From NCBI GenBank assembly GCA_949487855.1, contig CATAMV010000057.1, positions 1 to 45,354 of the forward strand: a stretch of DNA of 45,354 bases. Direction: 5' to 3'. Of this stretch, positions 22,123 to 31,018 are shown piece by piece. A model generated the notes under the pieces. That model worked only from the letters and a program-made list of their open reading frames with translations, was not told the origin of the DNA and did no database searches. Made by a program: the position numbers and the translations under genes. The first letter of the stretch is position 1. Each line of letters starts with the position of its first letter. The DNA is from Bacteroidota bacterium (GTDB lineage: Bacteria; Bacteroidota; Bacteroidia; Flavobacteriales; Flavobacteriaceae).

Positions 22123-23199
22123 TTAAGCGGTAGCTATAACTTCACCTTTATCTAGCGTAAAGGAAAATTCGGATCCTATTTCAGCTTGACTTTCTACAAA
22201 AATTTGTTCGCCATGTGCTTCAATAATGTGTTTCACAATTGCAAGCCCTAATCCAGACCCCCCCATCCTGCGGTTTCCACTTTTATCTACACGATAAAAT
22301 CGTTCGAATAGTCGAGGTAAGTGTTCTTCTTCAATTCCTTCTCCGTTATCACGGATGCGAATTATAATTTTATTCTCAAAAATTGGCTGAACACTTACCT
22401 CGGTTGTACCCTTTATTTTCCCGTACTTTATTGAATTCATAATCAAGTTTGTCAACACTTGTTGTACCCGCTCCCTATCGGCATAAACCGAAATAGGATC
22501 ATGGTATTTTCTATCAAACTCTAAATTAATACTCGATTTTGAAGCTTGCATTTCAAGCATATCAAATACACTTTGTATTAAATCAATAACGTCGAAATGA
22601 AACATTTCCAGCTCGGTATTACCTTTTTCCAAATTGGTTAATAAGTCCAAGTCTTTTACGATATAAATCAACCTTTCTACTCCTTTGCTCGCACGAGTCA
22701 AATACTTTTTATTTACATTTTTATCCTTTAAGGCCCCGTCCAGCAATGTTAGAATGTATCCTTGAACAGTGAAAAGTGGCGTTTTTAGCTCGTGTGCTAC
22801 ATTGCCCAAAAATTCACGCCTAAAAGCAGCTTGATCCTTAAGGCTGTCTATCTCGTTGTTCCGTTTGAGCGCAACCTCTTTTACATTTTTTAAAAGGGAA
22901 TCCATGTCATTGGTAATGCGAATGTCATTTAGGTCGCCTTTGAAGTTTGGCTCCAAGTCATGATACAAGTACTTTATTTTTTGATAAATATACCGTTCAA
23001 TGCGGTAGTTGAAAATTATAAAACAAACCGAAAAAATAGCTGTTACAGAAAAAATTAAGGGTACAATGTTTTCTTTGCTAAAGGGGTTCTTATCTGTATA
23101 AAAGAACAACAATAGGGCATTAAGGCATATAACAAAAACAGTTATCGAAAGAGATAAAATTAGTGAAAAGCGGTATATTTTACGTGGAGTTCTAGCCAT
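22123..23199 (-). CDS. Two-component sensor histidine kinase, PhoR-like
   Basis: The 358-residue kinase has two transmembrane helices (about residues 12-34 and 45-65) with almost no periplasmic loop between them. A short linker follows, then the HisKA domain with the phospho-acceptor FLGNVAHELKTPL (His136), and a complete HATPase domain: N box LTNLIMNSIKYG, G1 IRDNGEGIEEEHL, F box LFERFYRV, and G2 GGSGLGLAIVKHI. The short sensor region suggests it senses through the membrane or a partner, as PhoR does via the Pst transporter. The stimulus is not shown by sequence. The response regulator gene lies 1 bp upstream. Confidence 0.9.
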   Translation of the reverse strand: MARTPRKIYRFSLILSLSITVFVICLNALLLFFYTDKNPFSKENIVPLIFSVTAIFSVCFIIFNYRIERYIYQKIKYLYHDLEPNFKGDLNDIRITNDMDSLLKNVKEVALKRNNEIDSLKDQAAFRREFLGNVAHELKTPLFTVQGYILTLLDGALKDKNVNKKYLTRASKGVERLIYIVKDLDLLTNLEKGNTELEMFHFDVIDLIQSVFDMLEMQASKSSINLEFDRKYHDPISVYADRERVQQVLTNLIMNSIKYGKIKGTTEVSVQPIFENKIIIRIRDNGEGIEEEHLPRLFERFYRVDKSGNRRMGGSGLGLAIVKHIIEAHGEQIFVESQAEIGSEFSFTLDKGEVIATA

Positions 23200-23200
23200 G

Positions 23201-23884
23201 CTATACCACGTATTTGTAACCTACTCCTTTAACTGTTTTAAAGTGTTTATCACCAATTTTTTCGCGTAATTTTCTAATGTGAACATCAATAGTCCTGCCG
23301 CCTACAACAACCTCGTTACCCCAAACACGGTTTAAAATTTCTTCTCGTTCAAAAACTTTATGTGGTCTTGACGCCAACAAGAAAAGCAATTCGAACTCCT
23401 TGCGAGGCAAAACAAGCGTTTCACCTTTATAAATAATTTTATATTCTTCTCTATTGATGATTAAATCACCCGCTTCAACAATTTCATTTTTGGGATTAGC
23501 GGAACTAAATCGACGTAAAATAGCTTTGATTTTGCTGACCAAAACCTTGGGTTTAATGGGCTTGGTGATATAATCATCGGCTCCCGCTTCAAGTCCTGCT
23601 ACCTGCGAATAGTCTTCGCTTCGGGCTGTTAAAAAAACAATAGCCAAATTCGGTAAATTTGATTTTTTTCTTAACAGTTCACAGGTTTCGATTCCATCCA
23701 TTTCAGGCATCATGACATCTAGCAATACCAAATGAGGTTTCCAATCTTCAACTTTTTCTAAAGCCTCAAGACCATTTTTTGCTTTCTCAACTTGATATCC
23801 CTCAGAAGTTAAATTATAGTCTAAAATTTCTAGTATATCTGGTTCATCATCAACCAATAAAATGCGTGTGTGCTTTTTTTTCAT
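23201..23884 (-). CDS. Two-component response regulator, PhoB/OmpR type
   Basis: The 227-residue transcription factor has a receiver domain (residues 4-120) with the acidic pocket Asp12/Asp13, the phospho-acceptor Asp56 in VLLDVMMPEMDG, the T of FLTARSED and the Lys in YITKPIKP. A winged-helix OmpR/PhoB DNA-binding domain follows (about 135-227; EFELLFLLASRPHKVFEREEILNRVWG and RTIDVHIRKLREKIGD). The ORF track adds 36 unlikely residues; the ATG of MKKKHTRILLVDDEPD is the family start. It is paired with the kinase 1 bp downstream and diverges from the LuxE-like gene. Confidence 0.93.
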   Translation of the reverse strand: MKKKHTRILLVDDEPDILEILDYNLTSEGYQVEKAKNGLEALEKVEDWKPHLVLLDVMMPEMDGIETCELLRKKSNLPNLAIVFLTARSEDYSQVAGLEAGADDYITKPIKPKVLVSKIKAILRRFSSANPKNEIVEAGDLIINREEYKIIYKGETLVLPRKEFELLFLLASRPHKVFEREEILNRVWGNEVVVGGRTIDVHIRKLREKIGDKHFKTVKGVGYKYVV

Positions 23885-23971
23885 GTTTTGGTGTTCTTCC
23901 TCCAAAAATAAAAAAATACAAGTATGTTTTATGTTCTTATTTAAAAAAATCCTCAATACATTTGAACAGAG

Positions 23972-24907
23972 ATGATTTCTTTCGAAAAACAAGCGATTGC
24001 GCTTTTTGCTTATCAGTATCGTAATAACGGTGTATATCGTTCTTATTGCGACTTACTAAACCTCTGTCCATCTGATGTAAAAAAACTTTCAGATGTTCCT
24101 TTTCTACCTATTGAATTGTTCAAATCACACCGCATTAGCAGTTCAAAAAGTACTGAAATGATTTTTGAAAGTTCTGGAACAGGTGGCCCGGTTAGTCAAC
24201 ATCATGTGGCATCATTAGCAACTTATAAAAAAAGCTTCAACACGGGATTTTCGCATTTTTATGGTCCGCCTTCCGAATATCACATTTTAGCGCTATTACC
24301 AGGTTATCTTGAGCGTCCAAACGCTTCTTTAGTCTATATGTGTGATGATTTGATTCGGCAAGCAAAACACCCGCATAGTGGGTTTTATTTGGACCAATTT
24401 GAAACATTACATAAAACCCTTACTACGCTGAATCGAAACAAGCAGAAAACACTGCTTATAGGGGTTAGCTTTGCACTTTTAGACTATTGTGAGGCATATC
24501 CAAGTTCGCTGCAACACACTATTGTAATGGAAACTGGTGGCATGAAAGGAAGGCGGAAAGAACTCATTCGAGAAGAATTACACAAGCGACTCAAAAAAGG
24601 ATTTGGCGTAAACACTATCCACAGCGAATACGGCATGACCGAATTGCTGTCGCAGGCCTATTCCAAAGGAAACGGCATTTTTCAAACATCGCCAAGTATG
24701 AAGGTGTTTGTTAGAGATGTTCACGATCCAAAAAAAGTGTCTTCAACAGGCTCAGGCGGTTTGAATATCATTGATTTATCCAATAAAGATTCTTGCGCTT
24801 TTATTGCCACGCAAGATTTAGGAAGGTGCTACGAAAATGGTACGTTTGAAGTACTTGGTCGTTTTGAAGCAGCAGATGTTCGAGGCTGCTCGCTTATGAC
24901 GGCGTAA
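23972..24907 (+). CDS. LuxE/PaaK-family acyl-protein synthetase
   Basis: The 311-residue protein belongs to the ANL superfamily branch of LuxE, the acyl-protein synthetase that activates fatty acids with ATP in luminous bacteria. Visible features are [12 protein letters not shown], the phosphate-binding loop [14 protein letters not shown] (about residues 66-79), [12 protein letters not shown], the adenylate-binding [15 protein letters not shown], and a C-terminal [28 protein letters not shown]. No luxC or luxD lies near. In Bacteroidota such orphan genes are frequent and of unknown substrate. It is divergent from the response regulator and overlaps tyrS by 14 bp tail to tail. Confidence 0.85.
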   Translation: MISFEKQAIALFAYQYRNNGVYRSYCDLLNLCPSDVKKLSDVPFLPIELFKSHRISSSKSTEMIFESSGTGGPVSQHHVASLATYKKSFNTGFSHFYGPPSEYHILALLPGYLERPNASLVYMCDDLIRQAKHPHSGFYLDQFETLHKTLTTLNRNKQKTLLIGVSFALLDYCEAYPSSLQHTIVMETGGMKGRRKELIREELHKRLKKGFGVNTIHSEYGMTELLSQAYSKGNGIFQTSPSMKVFVRDVHDPKKVSSTGSGGLNIIDLSNKDSCAFIATQDLGRCYENGTFEVLGRFEAADVRGCSLMTA

Positions 24908-26195
24908 CCACCAACAAAAAATAGTTTTTCTTACCGCGTTGTAGCAATACATAACCGTCACAAATCATATCAGTTGGAGTGATTTTTTTAGCTTCAGTTA
25001 CTTTTTCTTTGTTTACAGAAATTGAATTTTCTTTGAGTGCTCTTCTCGCCTCACCATTTGATTTTAAAAAGCCTGTAGTTTCTGAAAGTGCCTCCACTAT
25101 AGAAAGCCCTTCGCCTGCAAGTAAATCCGCTGACACTTGAGCTTGCGGTACACCATCAAATACGTCCAAAAGGGTTTGAACATCTAAGGCTTTCAGTGTT
25201 TTGGCAGTGGCTTTTCCAAATAAAATTTGGGCTGCTTGTTCTGCACGAGTTACATCGGCTGCACTGTGTACCATAGTCGTTAATTCTTGCGCTAATTTAC
25301 GCTGTAACTGGCGTTGATGTGGTACTTCACGATGCGTTTCAATTAAGTTCTGGATTTCTTCTTTAGTCAAAAATGTAAATATCTTAATGTATTTCTCGGC
25401 ATCTTCATCTGAAGCATTTAACCAATACTGATAAAACTTGTAGGGTGATGTTTTTTCACGGTCTAACCAAACATTTCCGCTTTCTGTTTTTCCAAATTTG
25501 GTACCGTCAGCTTTGGTAATCAACGGGCATGTTAACGCATACGCTTTCCCTGCTAGTTTTCTTCTAATCAATTCTGTTCCGGTGGTTATATTTCCCCACT
25601 GGTCACTTCCACCCATTTGCAGCAAACAATTGTGGTGTTGGTATAAATACAGAAAATCATATCCTTGAATAAGTTGATACGTAAATTCGGTAAACGACAT
25701 GCCTTCTTTTGCATCTGCTCCAAGACGTTTTTTAACAGAATCTTTGGCCATCATGTAGTTCACGGTAAGGTGTTTTCCAATATCACGAGTAAAATCAATC
25801 AAACTAAAGGACTTCATCCAATCGTAATTATTCACCAACACAGCACCATTTTTTTTGGTGCTATCAAAATCCAAAAATTTGGCAAGTTGATTTTCCAAGC
25901 CTGCACAATTGCGTTCTAGTGTTCTGTTGTCTAATAAGTTGCGTTCTACAGATTTTCCAGACGGATCTCCAATCATACCGGTAGCCCCACCCACAAGCGC
26001 ATATGGCTTGTGTCCATAACGTTGAAAATGCATCAAAATCATGATTTGAACCAAACTCCCAATATGTAACGAATCTGCAGTGGGATCAAATCCAATATAT
26101 CCCGCAGTCATACCCTTGGATAGCGTTTCGGAAGTTTCGGGCATAATGTCATGCACCATACCGCGCCATGTTAATTCTTCAACAAATGATACCAT
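24894..26195 (-). CDS. tyrS: Tyrosyl-tRNA synthetase
   Basis: The 433-residue class I aminoacyl-tRNA synthetase charges tRNA-Tyr. The HIGH-type motif is in [14 protein letters not shown] (about residues 34-47). [14 protein letters not shown] and the tyrosine-binding block [12 protein letters not shown]...[12 protein letters not shown] follow. The KMSKS counterpart is [13 protein letters not shown] (about 230-242), and an S4 domain ends the protein ([17 protein letters not shown]). All elements of a bacterial TyrRS are present. A good promoter lies just upstream, giving a leader of only about 10 nt. The 3' end overlaps the LuxE-like gene. Confidence 0.97.
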   Translation of the reverse strand: MVSFVEELTWRGMVHDIMPETSETLSKGMTAGYIGFDPTADSLHIGSLVQIMILMHFQRYGHKPYALVGGATGMIGDPSGKSVERNLLDNRTLERNCAGLENQLAKFLDFDSTKKNGAVLVNNYDWMKSFSLIDFTRDIGKHLTVNYMMAKDSVKKRLGADAKEGMSFTEFTYQLIQGYDFLYLYQHHNCLLQMGGSDQWGNITTGTELIRRKLAGKAYALTCPLITKADGTKFGKTESGNVWLDREKTSPYKFYQYWLNASDEDAEKYIKIFTFLTKEEIQNLIETHREVPHQRQLQRKLAQELTTMVHSAADVTRAEQAAQILFGKATAKTLKALDVQTLLDVFDGVPQAQVSADLLAGEGLSIVEALSETTGFLKSNGEARRALKENSISVNKEKVTEAKKITPTDMICDGYVLLQRGKKNYFLLVVTPS

Positions 26196-26209
26196 ACATA
26201 ATGTTTTAG

Positions 26210-26238
26210 CAAATATAAACCTCTACAAATGAACCCAA
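26210..26238 (-). promoter_or_regulatory. Promoter of tyrS
   Basis: On the minus strand TTG (26238-26236) and TATATTTG (26217-26210) are separated by 18 nt, fitting the Bacteroidota consensus. The -7 box ends 14 bp before the tyrS ATG. Confidence 0.65.
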
Positions 26239-26252
26239 AAGTGTATATAACA

Positions 26253-26600
26253 TTATTCTTTGATTGATGGGTTTTTCAATACATACGTAGTGTCTTGTTC
26301 TTCTAGTTTTGTCAGTTTTGCTTTAACTGATTCAAAAATCTTTGAATATAATTTAGGCTTGGATGCGTAATAGACATTGCTTTGCGCAAAGGTTATACTG
26401 TCAATTTTGTGAAAAGCATATAGCGAGTCTGTTGACACAAAATTATCCTTGGCGTAGGTTGATGATGCACTAATTAATGCCAAATCAACATGAAAGTTAA
26501 TCATTTGCTCTGAAGTCATTAGCGTGTCCGGCTTGGCAATACGATTCTGGGCACATGCTGCAAAGATCAAAAAAACAAACGTTAAAAAAACCTGTCTCAT
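26253..26600 (-). CDS. DUF4296 lipoprotein
   Basis: The 115-residue protein starts with a lipoprotein signal (MRQVFLTFVFLIFAAC, Cys16). It matches the DUF4296 pattern of Bacteroidota: LMTSEQMINFHVDLALISAS near the N-terminus, then FHKIDSITFAQSNVYYASKPKLYSKIFESVKAKLTKLEEQ. The function is unknown; the protein is small, helical and presumably anchored in the periplasm or outer membrane. Its ATG overlaps the dihydroorotase stop by 4 bp, so it is translationally coupled, and the same DUF is often found beside pyrC and DPM-like genes in flavobacteria. Confidence 0.88.
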   Translation of the reverse strand: MRQVFLTFVFLIFAACAQNRIAKPDTLMTSEQMINFHVDLALISASSTYAKDNFVSTDSLYAFHKIDSITFAQSNVYYASKPKLYSKIFESVKAKLTKLEEQDTTYVLKNPSIKE

Positions 26601-27934
26601 CTTACAAAAGTAAGTTGTTTTGCCTTTGCTGTTGACGCAAAAACACCCTGATTATACAAGATCTCACCATTTATGATAGTGTGGGTAACCGTACCCTTTA
26701 ATGTGGTACCTTCTAATGGAGACCAACCGCACTTATACAATACATTATCGCGAGTAACCGTTTGAGATTGATTCGTATCAACCAACACCAAATCGGCAAA
26801 ATATCCTTCACGAATATAACCGCGGTGTTCTATATCAAACAAGATAGCAGGGTTGTGACACATTTTTTCAACTACTTTTTCTAATGTTATTTTTCCTTGC
26901 TGCACACAATCCAACATTACAGGTAATGCATGTTGAACCATCGGACCTCCAGATGGGGCTTTGGTGTACACTTGTGATTTCTCCTCGATTGTATGTGGTG
27001 CATGATCGGTAGCTATAATATCGATACGATCATCGTTTAAAGCATTCCACAATTCGTCACGGTCATGCGCTGTTTTCACGGCAGGATTCCACTTGATATG
27101 TGTTCCTTTTTGAGCATAATCTTCATCAGAAAACCATAAATGATGAATGCAAACCTCAGCGGTAATTTGCTTTTGTGATAAGGGTAATTCGTTTGAAAAA
27201 AGAGCGGTTTCTTTAGCAGTGGATAAGTGAAACACATGAAGGCGCGCACCTGTTTCTTTGGCTAACGCTATTGCTTTTGAAGACGACAAATAACACGCTT
27301 CTTCAGAACGAATATCTGGATGGTACTCAATGGGAATATCATCACCATATTTTAATTTATATGTAGCCAAATTGTTTTTTACAGTTTGCTCATCTTCACA
27401 ATGCACAGCAATAGGTAGCTTGAATGCGGTAAATATTTCCTTTAATGTTTTGGGGTCATCTACAAGCATATTTCCTGTAGAGGAGCCCAAAAAAAGCTTT
27501 AGTGCAGGTGTTTTTTTTGGGTCAATAGCTTTGATTTGTTCTAAATTATCGTTTGTTCCACCAAACATAAATCCATAATTCACCCATGAAGTTTCTGCAG
27601 CAATGGCCAGTTTTTTGGCATAGGCATCGGCGTTAGTGGTTTGCGGATTTGTGTTTGGCATTTCAAAATAGGACGTAATACCTCCAGCAATACAAGCTTT
27701 TGATTCGGTTTCAATAGTTGCTTTGTGCGTAAGTCCGGGCTCGCGAAAATGAACTTGATCATCAATACATCCAGGCAACAAATGTTTCCCATGCGCATCT
27801 ATAACTTCCATGTCATTTGATACTGTTATCGCAGGAGCTATTGTGGATATACGTTCTCCTTCAATCAGCACGTCTAATGGTACTATATTACCTTCATTAA
27901 CAACCGCTGCACCGCGTATTAATAATTTATTCAT
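26597..27934 (-). CDS. pyrC: Dihydroorotase (class I)
   Basis: The 445-residue amidohydrolase would close carbamoyl-aspartate to dihydroorotate in pyrimidine synthesis. Recognisable features are GCIDDQVHFREPGLTHKATIETES (residues about 56-79), GGITSYFEMPNTNPQTT, the Lys region KLFLGSSTGN, the metal His in AVHCEDE and HVFHLSTA, and IIATDHAPHT with the catalytic Asp. In the first metal motif the usual HxH is QxH (Gln60-Val-His62). The DDQVHFREPG form recurs in Bacteroidota dihydroorotases as I recall them. It overlaps both neighbours by 4 bp and is clearly part of one transcript. Confidence 0.92.
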   Translation of the reverse strand: MNKLLIRGAAVVNEGNIVPLDVLIEGERISTIAPAITVSNDMEVIDAHGKHLLPGCIDDQVHFREPGLTHKATIETESKACIAGGITSYFEMPNTNPQTTNADAYAKKLAIAAETSWVNYGFMFGGTNDNLEQIKAIDPKKTPALKLFLGSSTGNMLVDDPKTLKEIFTAFKLPIAVHCEDEQTVKNNLATYKLKYGDDIPIEYHPDIRSEEACYLSSSKAIALAKETGARLHVFHLSTAKETALFSNELPLSQKQITAEVCIHHLWFSDEDYAQKGTHIKWNPAVKTAHDRDELWNALNDDRIDIIATDHAPHTIEEKSQVYTKAPSGGPMVQHALPVMLDCVQQGKITLEKVVEKMCHNPAILFDIEHRGYIREGYFADLVLVDTNQSQTVTRDNVLYKCGWSPLEGTTLKGTVTHTIINGEILYNQGVFASTAKAKQLTFVR

Positions 27935-28656
27935 TTTTTATTATTTAAAATACTCCGCCATTTCATGGCTAAAATCCCAAAAACAGCTTCAGAGATTATG
28001 GAACTATTCATCTTTGAATCTCCTTTTTTCCGGTCGGTAAAAATAATAGGGAATTCGGCAATACGAAAACCTTTTTTCCATGCCCAAAATTTAAGTGCAA
28101 TTTGAAAGGCATATCCTTTAAATCGAATATCTTCCAAATCCAATGAACGTAATACATCTGTTTGATACCCCACAAATCCTGCAGTGGGATCTGTCACAGG
28201 TAGCCCCGTAATTATTCGCACATAAAGTGAGGCGCCAACTGATAGTATGATACGTCCAAAGGGCCAATGGCGCACTCGAATTCCTTTTTTGTAGCGAGAA
28301 CCAACTACAAGATCTGCTTTATTTTGTTTCAGGGTTTCCAACATAGGCACAAGTGCCTCTGGAGGATGTGAAAAATCGGCATCCATTTCAAAAATATAGG
28401 AATACCCTTTGTCAAGCACCCATTTAAACCCATGAACATAGGCTGGGCCAAGACCTTCCTTTTTGTCGCGTATGGTAAGTTGTACTTCAGAATAACGGTT
28501 ACTCAAATCTTGTACCAGTGGGCCTGTTCCATCTGGTGAACTATCATCCACAACTAAAATATCAGTAGGTATAGGCAACGCCAAAACTGCCTCAATAATA
28601 GATTGAATATTTTGTACCTCGTTGTAGGTAGGAATAACAATTACAACTGGATTCAT
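27931..28656 (-). CDS. Polyprenol monophosphomannose synthase-like GT2
   Basis: The 241-residue family 2 glycosyltransferase resembles dolichol/polyprenol-phosphate mannosyltransferase. The N-terminal VIPTYNEVQNIQSIIEAVL and LVVDDSSPDGTG bind the nucleotide sugar, FEMDADFSHPPE is the DxD metal motif, and DPTAGFVGYQTDVL, RFKGYAFQIALKFWAW and FPIIFTDRKKGDSKM are the family-specific C-terminal blocks. No C-terminal membrane helices are present, as in the single-domain DPM1 type. The sugar is probably mannose or a related hexose but cannot be proven. It overlaps the dihydroorotase gene by 4 bp and would be the first gene of that unit. Confidence 0.9.
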   Translation of the reverse strand: MNPVVIVIPTYNEVQNIQSIIEAVLALPIPTDILVVDDSSPDGTGPLVQDLSNRYSEVQLTIRDKKEGLGPAYVHGFKWVLDKGYSYIFEMDADFSHPPEALVPMLETLKQNKADLVVGSRYKKGIRVRHWPFGRIILSVGASLYVRIITGLPVTDPTAGFVGYQTDVLRSLDLEDIRFKGYAFQIALKFWAWKKGFRIAEFPIIFTDRKKGDSKMNSSIISEAVFGILAMKWRSILNNKK

Positions 28657-28718
28657 GAACAGCTAAAATACGTATTTAAATGTGTGAGCGCACCGCTAAA
28701 AATAGATACTTTTGTTTC

Positions 28719-29360
28719 ATGTATACACTAAGAGATTTAGATTTATCGTTTTTGGGGCTCTACTTGCTTGTTACCTTAACGATGTTTGTGTTTTTAAAAT
28801 TTTTAAATCCTTCGCGCTATCAATCCATGGTGTTTTTTTGGCAACGGGCAAGTAGTCGTTCAGAATTTTATAAGCCTTTCAATGAAACCAAAGCGCTTTC
28901 TTGGGTTGGTTTTATTTTCAGAGCACTCATTTTTGGATTAATTGCAGAGATATTACGCACTAAAAACCTCAGTGCTGCAACTTTTAATACAACAACTTTG
29001 ACTTGGGCCGGAATATTTATGCTGTTTTGGATGACAAGGACTTTAGTTGAAGGGGGCTTAATGTCCACGCTTGGAATGCGAGAAGGACTCCTAAAAATCT
29101 TTTATATACGGACTATTTTTAAAGAAAAATGGGCTTTTGCTTTTGGATGTCTTATTTTGTCTCTTGTTTACGTGTCGATGTCTTCTAACATTGCACGCAT
29201 ATTGGCAATGTGCTATCTACTTGGCATAATTATAATACACTTACTATTTTTGAAATTATATTTTAGACGTAACCTTACCAAAAAAGTGTACATTATTTTG
29301 TATATTTGCGCCTCAGAAATTGGCCCCATATGGCTCTTGGTACAAACACTCAAACTTTAA
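28719..29360 (+). CDS. DUF4271 membrane protein
   Basis: The 213-residue integral membrane protein has about six hydrophobic helices (LGLYLLVTLTMFVFLKFL, FIFRALIFGLIAEILR, LTWAGIFMLFWMTRTLVE, and so on), with conserved segments FKEKWAFAFGCLIL and ILYICASEIGPIWLLVQTLKL. It matches the DUF4271 family, which in Bacteroidota lies directly upstream of hemD as here. The function is unknown. The ATG at 28719 is chosen over the longer track start because the protein begins MYTLRDLDLS, and a TACTTTTG box (28707-28714) sits just upstream. The hemD reading frame begins 31 bp before its stop. Confidence 0.87.
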   Translation: MYTLRDLDLSFLGLYLLVTLTMFVFLKFLNPSRYQSMVFFWQRASSRSEFYKPFNETKALSWVGFIFRALIFGLIAEILRTKNLSAATFNTTTLTWAGIFMLFWMTRTLVEGGLMSTLGMREGLLKIFYIRTIFKEKWAFAFGCLILSLVYVSMSSNIARILAMCYLLGIIIIHLLFLKLYFRRNLTKKVYIILYICASEIGPIWLLVQTLKL

Positions 29361-30115
29361 CGAAAATTGCAAAAGTGAAAACCATCTTGGTTTCTCAACC
29401 TGCGCCATCAGCTGAAAATTCTCCATATAATCAACTTATTGAAAGAAGAAAAGTTACCATAGATTTTCGCCCTTTCATCCATGTTGAAGGCGTTTCTTCA
29501 AGAGAAGTGCGCTTGCATAAAATTGATATTACAAAATATTCGGCTATCATATTTACGAGCCGAAATGCAGTAGATCATTTTTTCCGTATTGCAGAGGAGC
29601 TTCGATACTCGGTGCCAAGTACTTTGCGCTATTTTTGTCAATCTGAAGCTGTTGCTTACTACCTTCAAAAATATATTGTGTACCGCAAACGCAAAGTTTA
29701 TGTAGGAGCACGCACCTTAGATGAAGTACTCAAAGAGGTAATCAAATACAAAGACGAAAAATTTCTATTACCCTGTTCTGATGTTTTAAAACCAAGTATC
29801 ACCAATGCCATTGATGCTACTGGGATCACATGGACAAAAGCCGTATTTTACAAAACAGTTATTAGTGATTTATCAGATTTACGTGATGTATATTATGATA
29901 TTTTAGTGTTTTTCAGCCCCTCTGGGATTGAGTCTTTATTCCACAATTTTCCTGATTTTGAACAAAATGATACGCGAATAGCGGTGTTTGGCCCCACTAC
30001 AAAAAAGGCTGCTGAGGATAAAGGCTTACGAATAGATATTTTGGCGCCTACCCCAGAAAATCCTTCTATGACCAAAGCCCTTAGTGATTACATTGCACTA
30101 GCCAATAAGCGCTAA
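29330..30115 (+). CDS. hemD: Uroporphyrinogen-III synthase
   Basis: The protein (about 261 residues from the ATG at 29330) would cyclise hydroxymethylbilane to uroporphyrinogen III in heme synthesis. The flavobacterial form is recognisable by KTILVSQPAPSAENSPYNQL, FRPFIHVEGV, YSAIIFTSRNAVDHFF, FCQSEAVAYYLQKYIVYRKRKVYVG, KFLLPCSDVLKP and ILVFFSPSGIESLFHNFPDF. The start is uncertain. The family normally begins a few residues before VKTILVSQP, which favours the GTG at 29375, but the ATG at 29330 is the nearest conventional start and follows a TATATTTG box at 29301-29308. It overlaps the DUF4271 gene if the ATG is used. Confidence 0.9.
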   Translation: MALGTNTQTLTKIAKVKTILVSQPAPSAENSPYNQLIERRKVTIDFRPFIHVEGVSSREVRLHKIDITKYSAIIFTSRNAVDHFFRIAEELRYSVPSTLRYFCQSEAVAYYLQKYIVYRKRKVYVGARTLDEVLKEVIKYKDEKFLLPCSDVLKPSITNAIDATGITWTKAVFYKTVISDLSDLRDVYYDILVFFSPSGIESLFHNFPDFEQNDTRIAVFGPTTKKAAEDKGLRIDILAPTPENPSMTKALSDYIALANKR

Positions 30116-30493
30116 TTAGCTTCGCAAATAGCCGATTAATAGGTTTACCCAACCCAAAATCAAGAGTAACCCACCTATGGGTGTTATAGGCCCAAGTAGT
30201 TTCGACAGCCATTCAATTGACGAATAATTAAGAGACAATCCATAAATAGAGCTAGAAAACAATAGGGTTCCAATAACAAATAAAAAGGCCGTACGTTTTG
30301 CAAATGGATTTTTTTCTAGACTCAAAAAAAGCAATGCTAATCCATGAAAAAACTGGTACCGAACCCCTACTTCATACGATTGAAGTGCTTTCGCGCTTAT
30401 ATAGGCCTCCAGTAAATGGGTACCAAAGGCACCCAAAATAACGGCTGTTCCGCAAAATAATGCGCCCCAAATGCTACGTTGCTTATATCTCAT
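30116..30493 (-). CDS. DUF423 membrane protein
   Basis: The 125-residue protein has four predicted helices and the DUF423 signatures: ALFCGTAVILGAFGTHLLEAYIS at the N-terminus, YEVGVRYQFFHGLALLF in the middle, and KLLGPITPIGGLLLILGWVNLLIG at the C-terminus. The function of this widespread family is unknown. It ends directly against the convergent hemD stop with no gap. It is divergent from the Lrp-type regulator, with 54 bp between the starts. Confidence 0.92.
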   Translation of the reverse strand: MRYKQRSIWGALFCGTAVILGAFGTHLLEAYISAKALQSYEVGVRYQFFHGLALLFLSLEKNPFAKRTAFLFVIGTLLFSSSIYGLSLNYSSIEWLSKLLGPITPIGGLLLILGWVNLLIGYLRS

Positions 30494-30547
30494 TATCTAT
30501 TTTTTTTCTAAAATAGTTTACTATGTTTATACACCAAAACAAAAAGG

Positions 30548-31018
30548 TTGAAAAAAATAGAAGAACAAATTTCCCTCGATGGAATTGACAAGGCCATTTT
30601 ACGTGTACTTATGGACAACGCTAGAACTCCTGTACAAGAAATTGCACGCCAACTAGATCTTTCAGGGTCAGCAGTACATCAACGCATAAAAAAACTGGAA
30701 GATGCCAATCTTATACAAGGAAGTTATCTCAAGCTTAATCCATCTTCGCTGGGATATACCACCACTGCCTATATTGGGGTGTACTTGGATAAAGCCATGC
30801 GTAATCCAGAAGCGGTATCGCAATTGAAAAAAATTCCTGAGGTAGTAGAATGCCATTACACCACAGGTAATTGGAGTATTTTGATTAAAATTTTATGTAA
30901 AAACAATGAGCACTTAATGCAACTGCTCAATCATCAAATACAATCCATTGAAGGGGTTTCCAGGACCGAAACATTTATTTCACTGCACCAACAAATCAAC
31001 CGTCAAATTAAAATTTAG
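30548..31018 (+). CDS. Lrp/AsnC family transcriptional regulator
   Basis: The 156-residue DNA-binding protein has an N-terminal helix-turn-helix (DKAILRVLMDNARTPVQEIARQLDLSGSAVHQRIKKLEDANLI, about residues 14-57) and a C-terminal RAM ligand-binding domain (about 72-150; TTAYIGVYL, EVVECHYTTGNWSILIKI). Such regulators sense amino acids and work as dimers or octamers. The start is TTG at 30548; no ATG or GTG nearby keeps the N-terminus complete. A small palindrome ATAGT-TT-ACTAT at 30513-30524 lies in the short divergent spacer and might be its binding site. It overlaps the convergent metallopeptidase by 4 bp. Confidence 0.93.
   Translation: MKKIEEQISLDGIDKAILRVLMDNARTPVQEIARQLDLSGSAVHQRIKKLEDANLIQGSYLKLNPSSLGYTTTAYIGVYLDKAMRNPEAVSQLKKIPEVVECHYTTGNWSILIKILCKNNEHLMQLLNHQIQSIEGVSRTETFISLHQQINRQIKI

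Noticed and set aside
23885-23992. 36-residue N-terminal extension of the response regulator
   Set aside because: The extension is unlike any receiver domain and overlaps the divergent LuxE-like gene start. MKKKHTRILLVDDEP is the standard beginning.
30494-30547. Lrp autoregulatory site
   Set aside because: ATAGT-TT-ACTAT is palindromic but only 5 bp per arm and does not clearly match an Lrp consensus. It is mentioned in the gene entry only.
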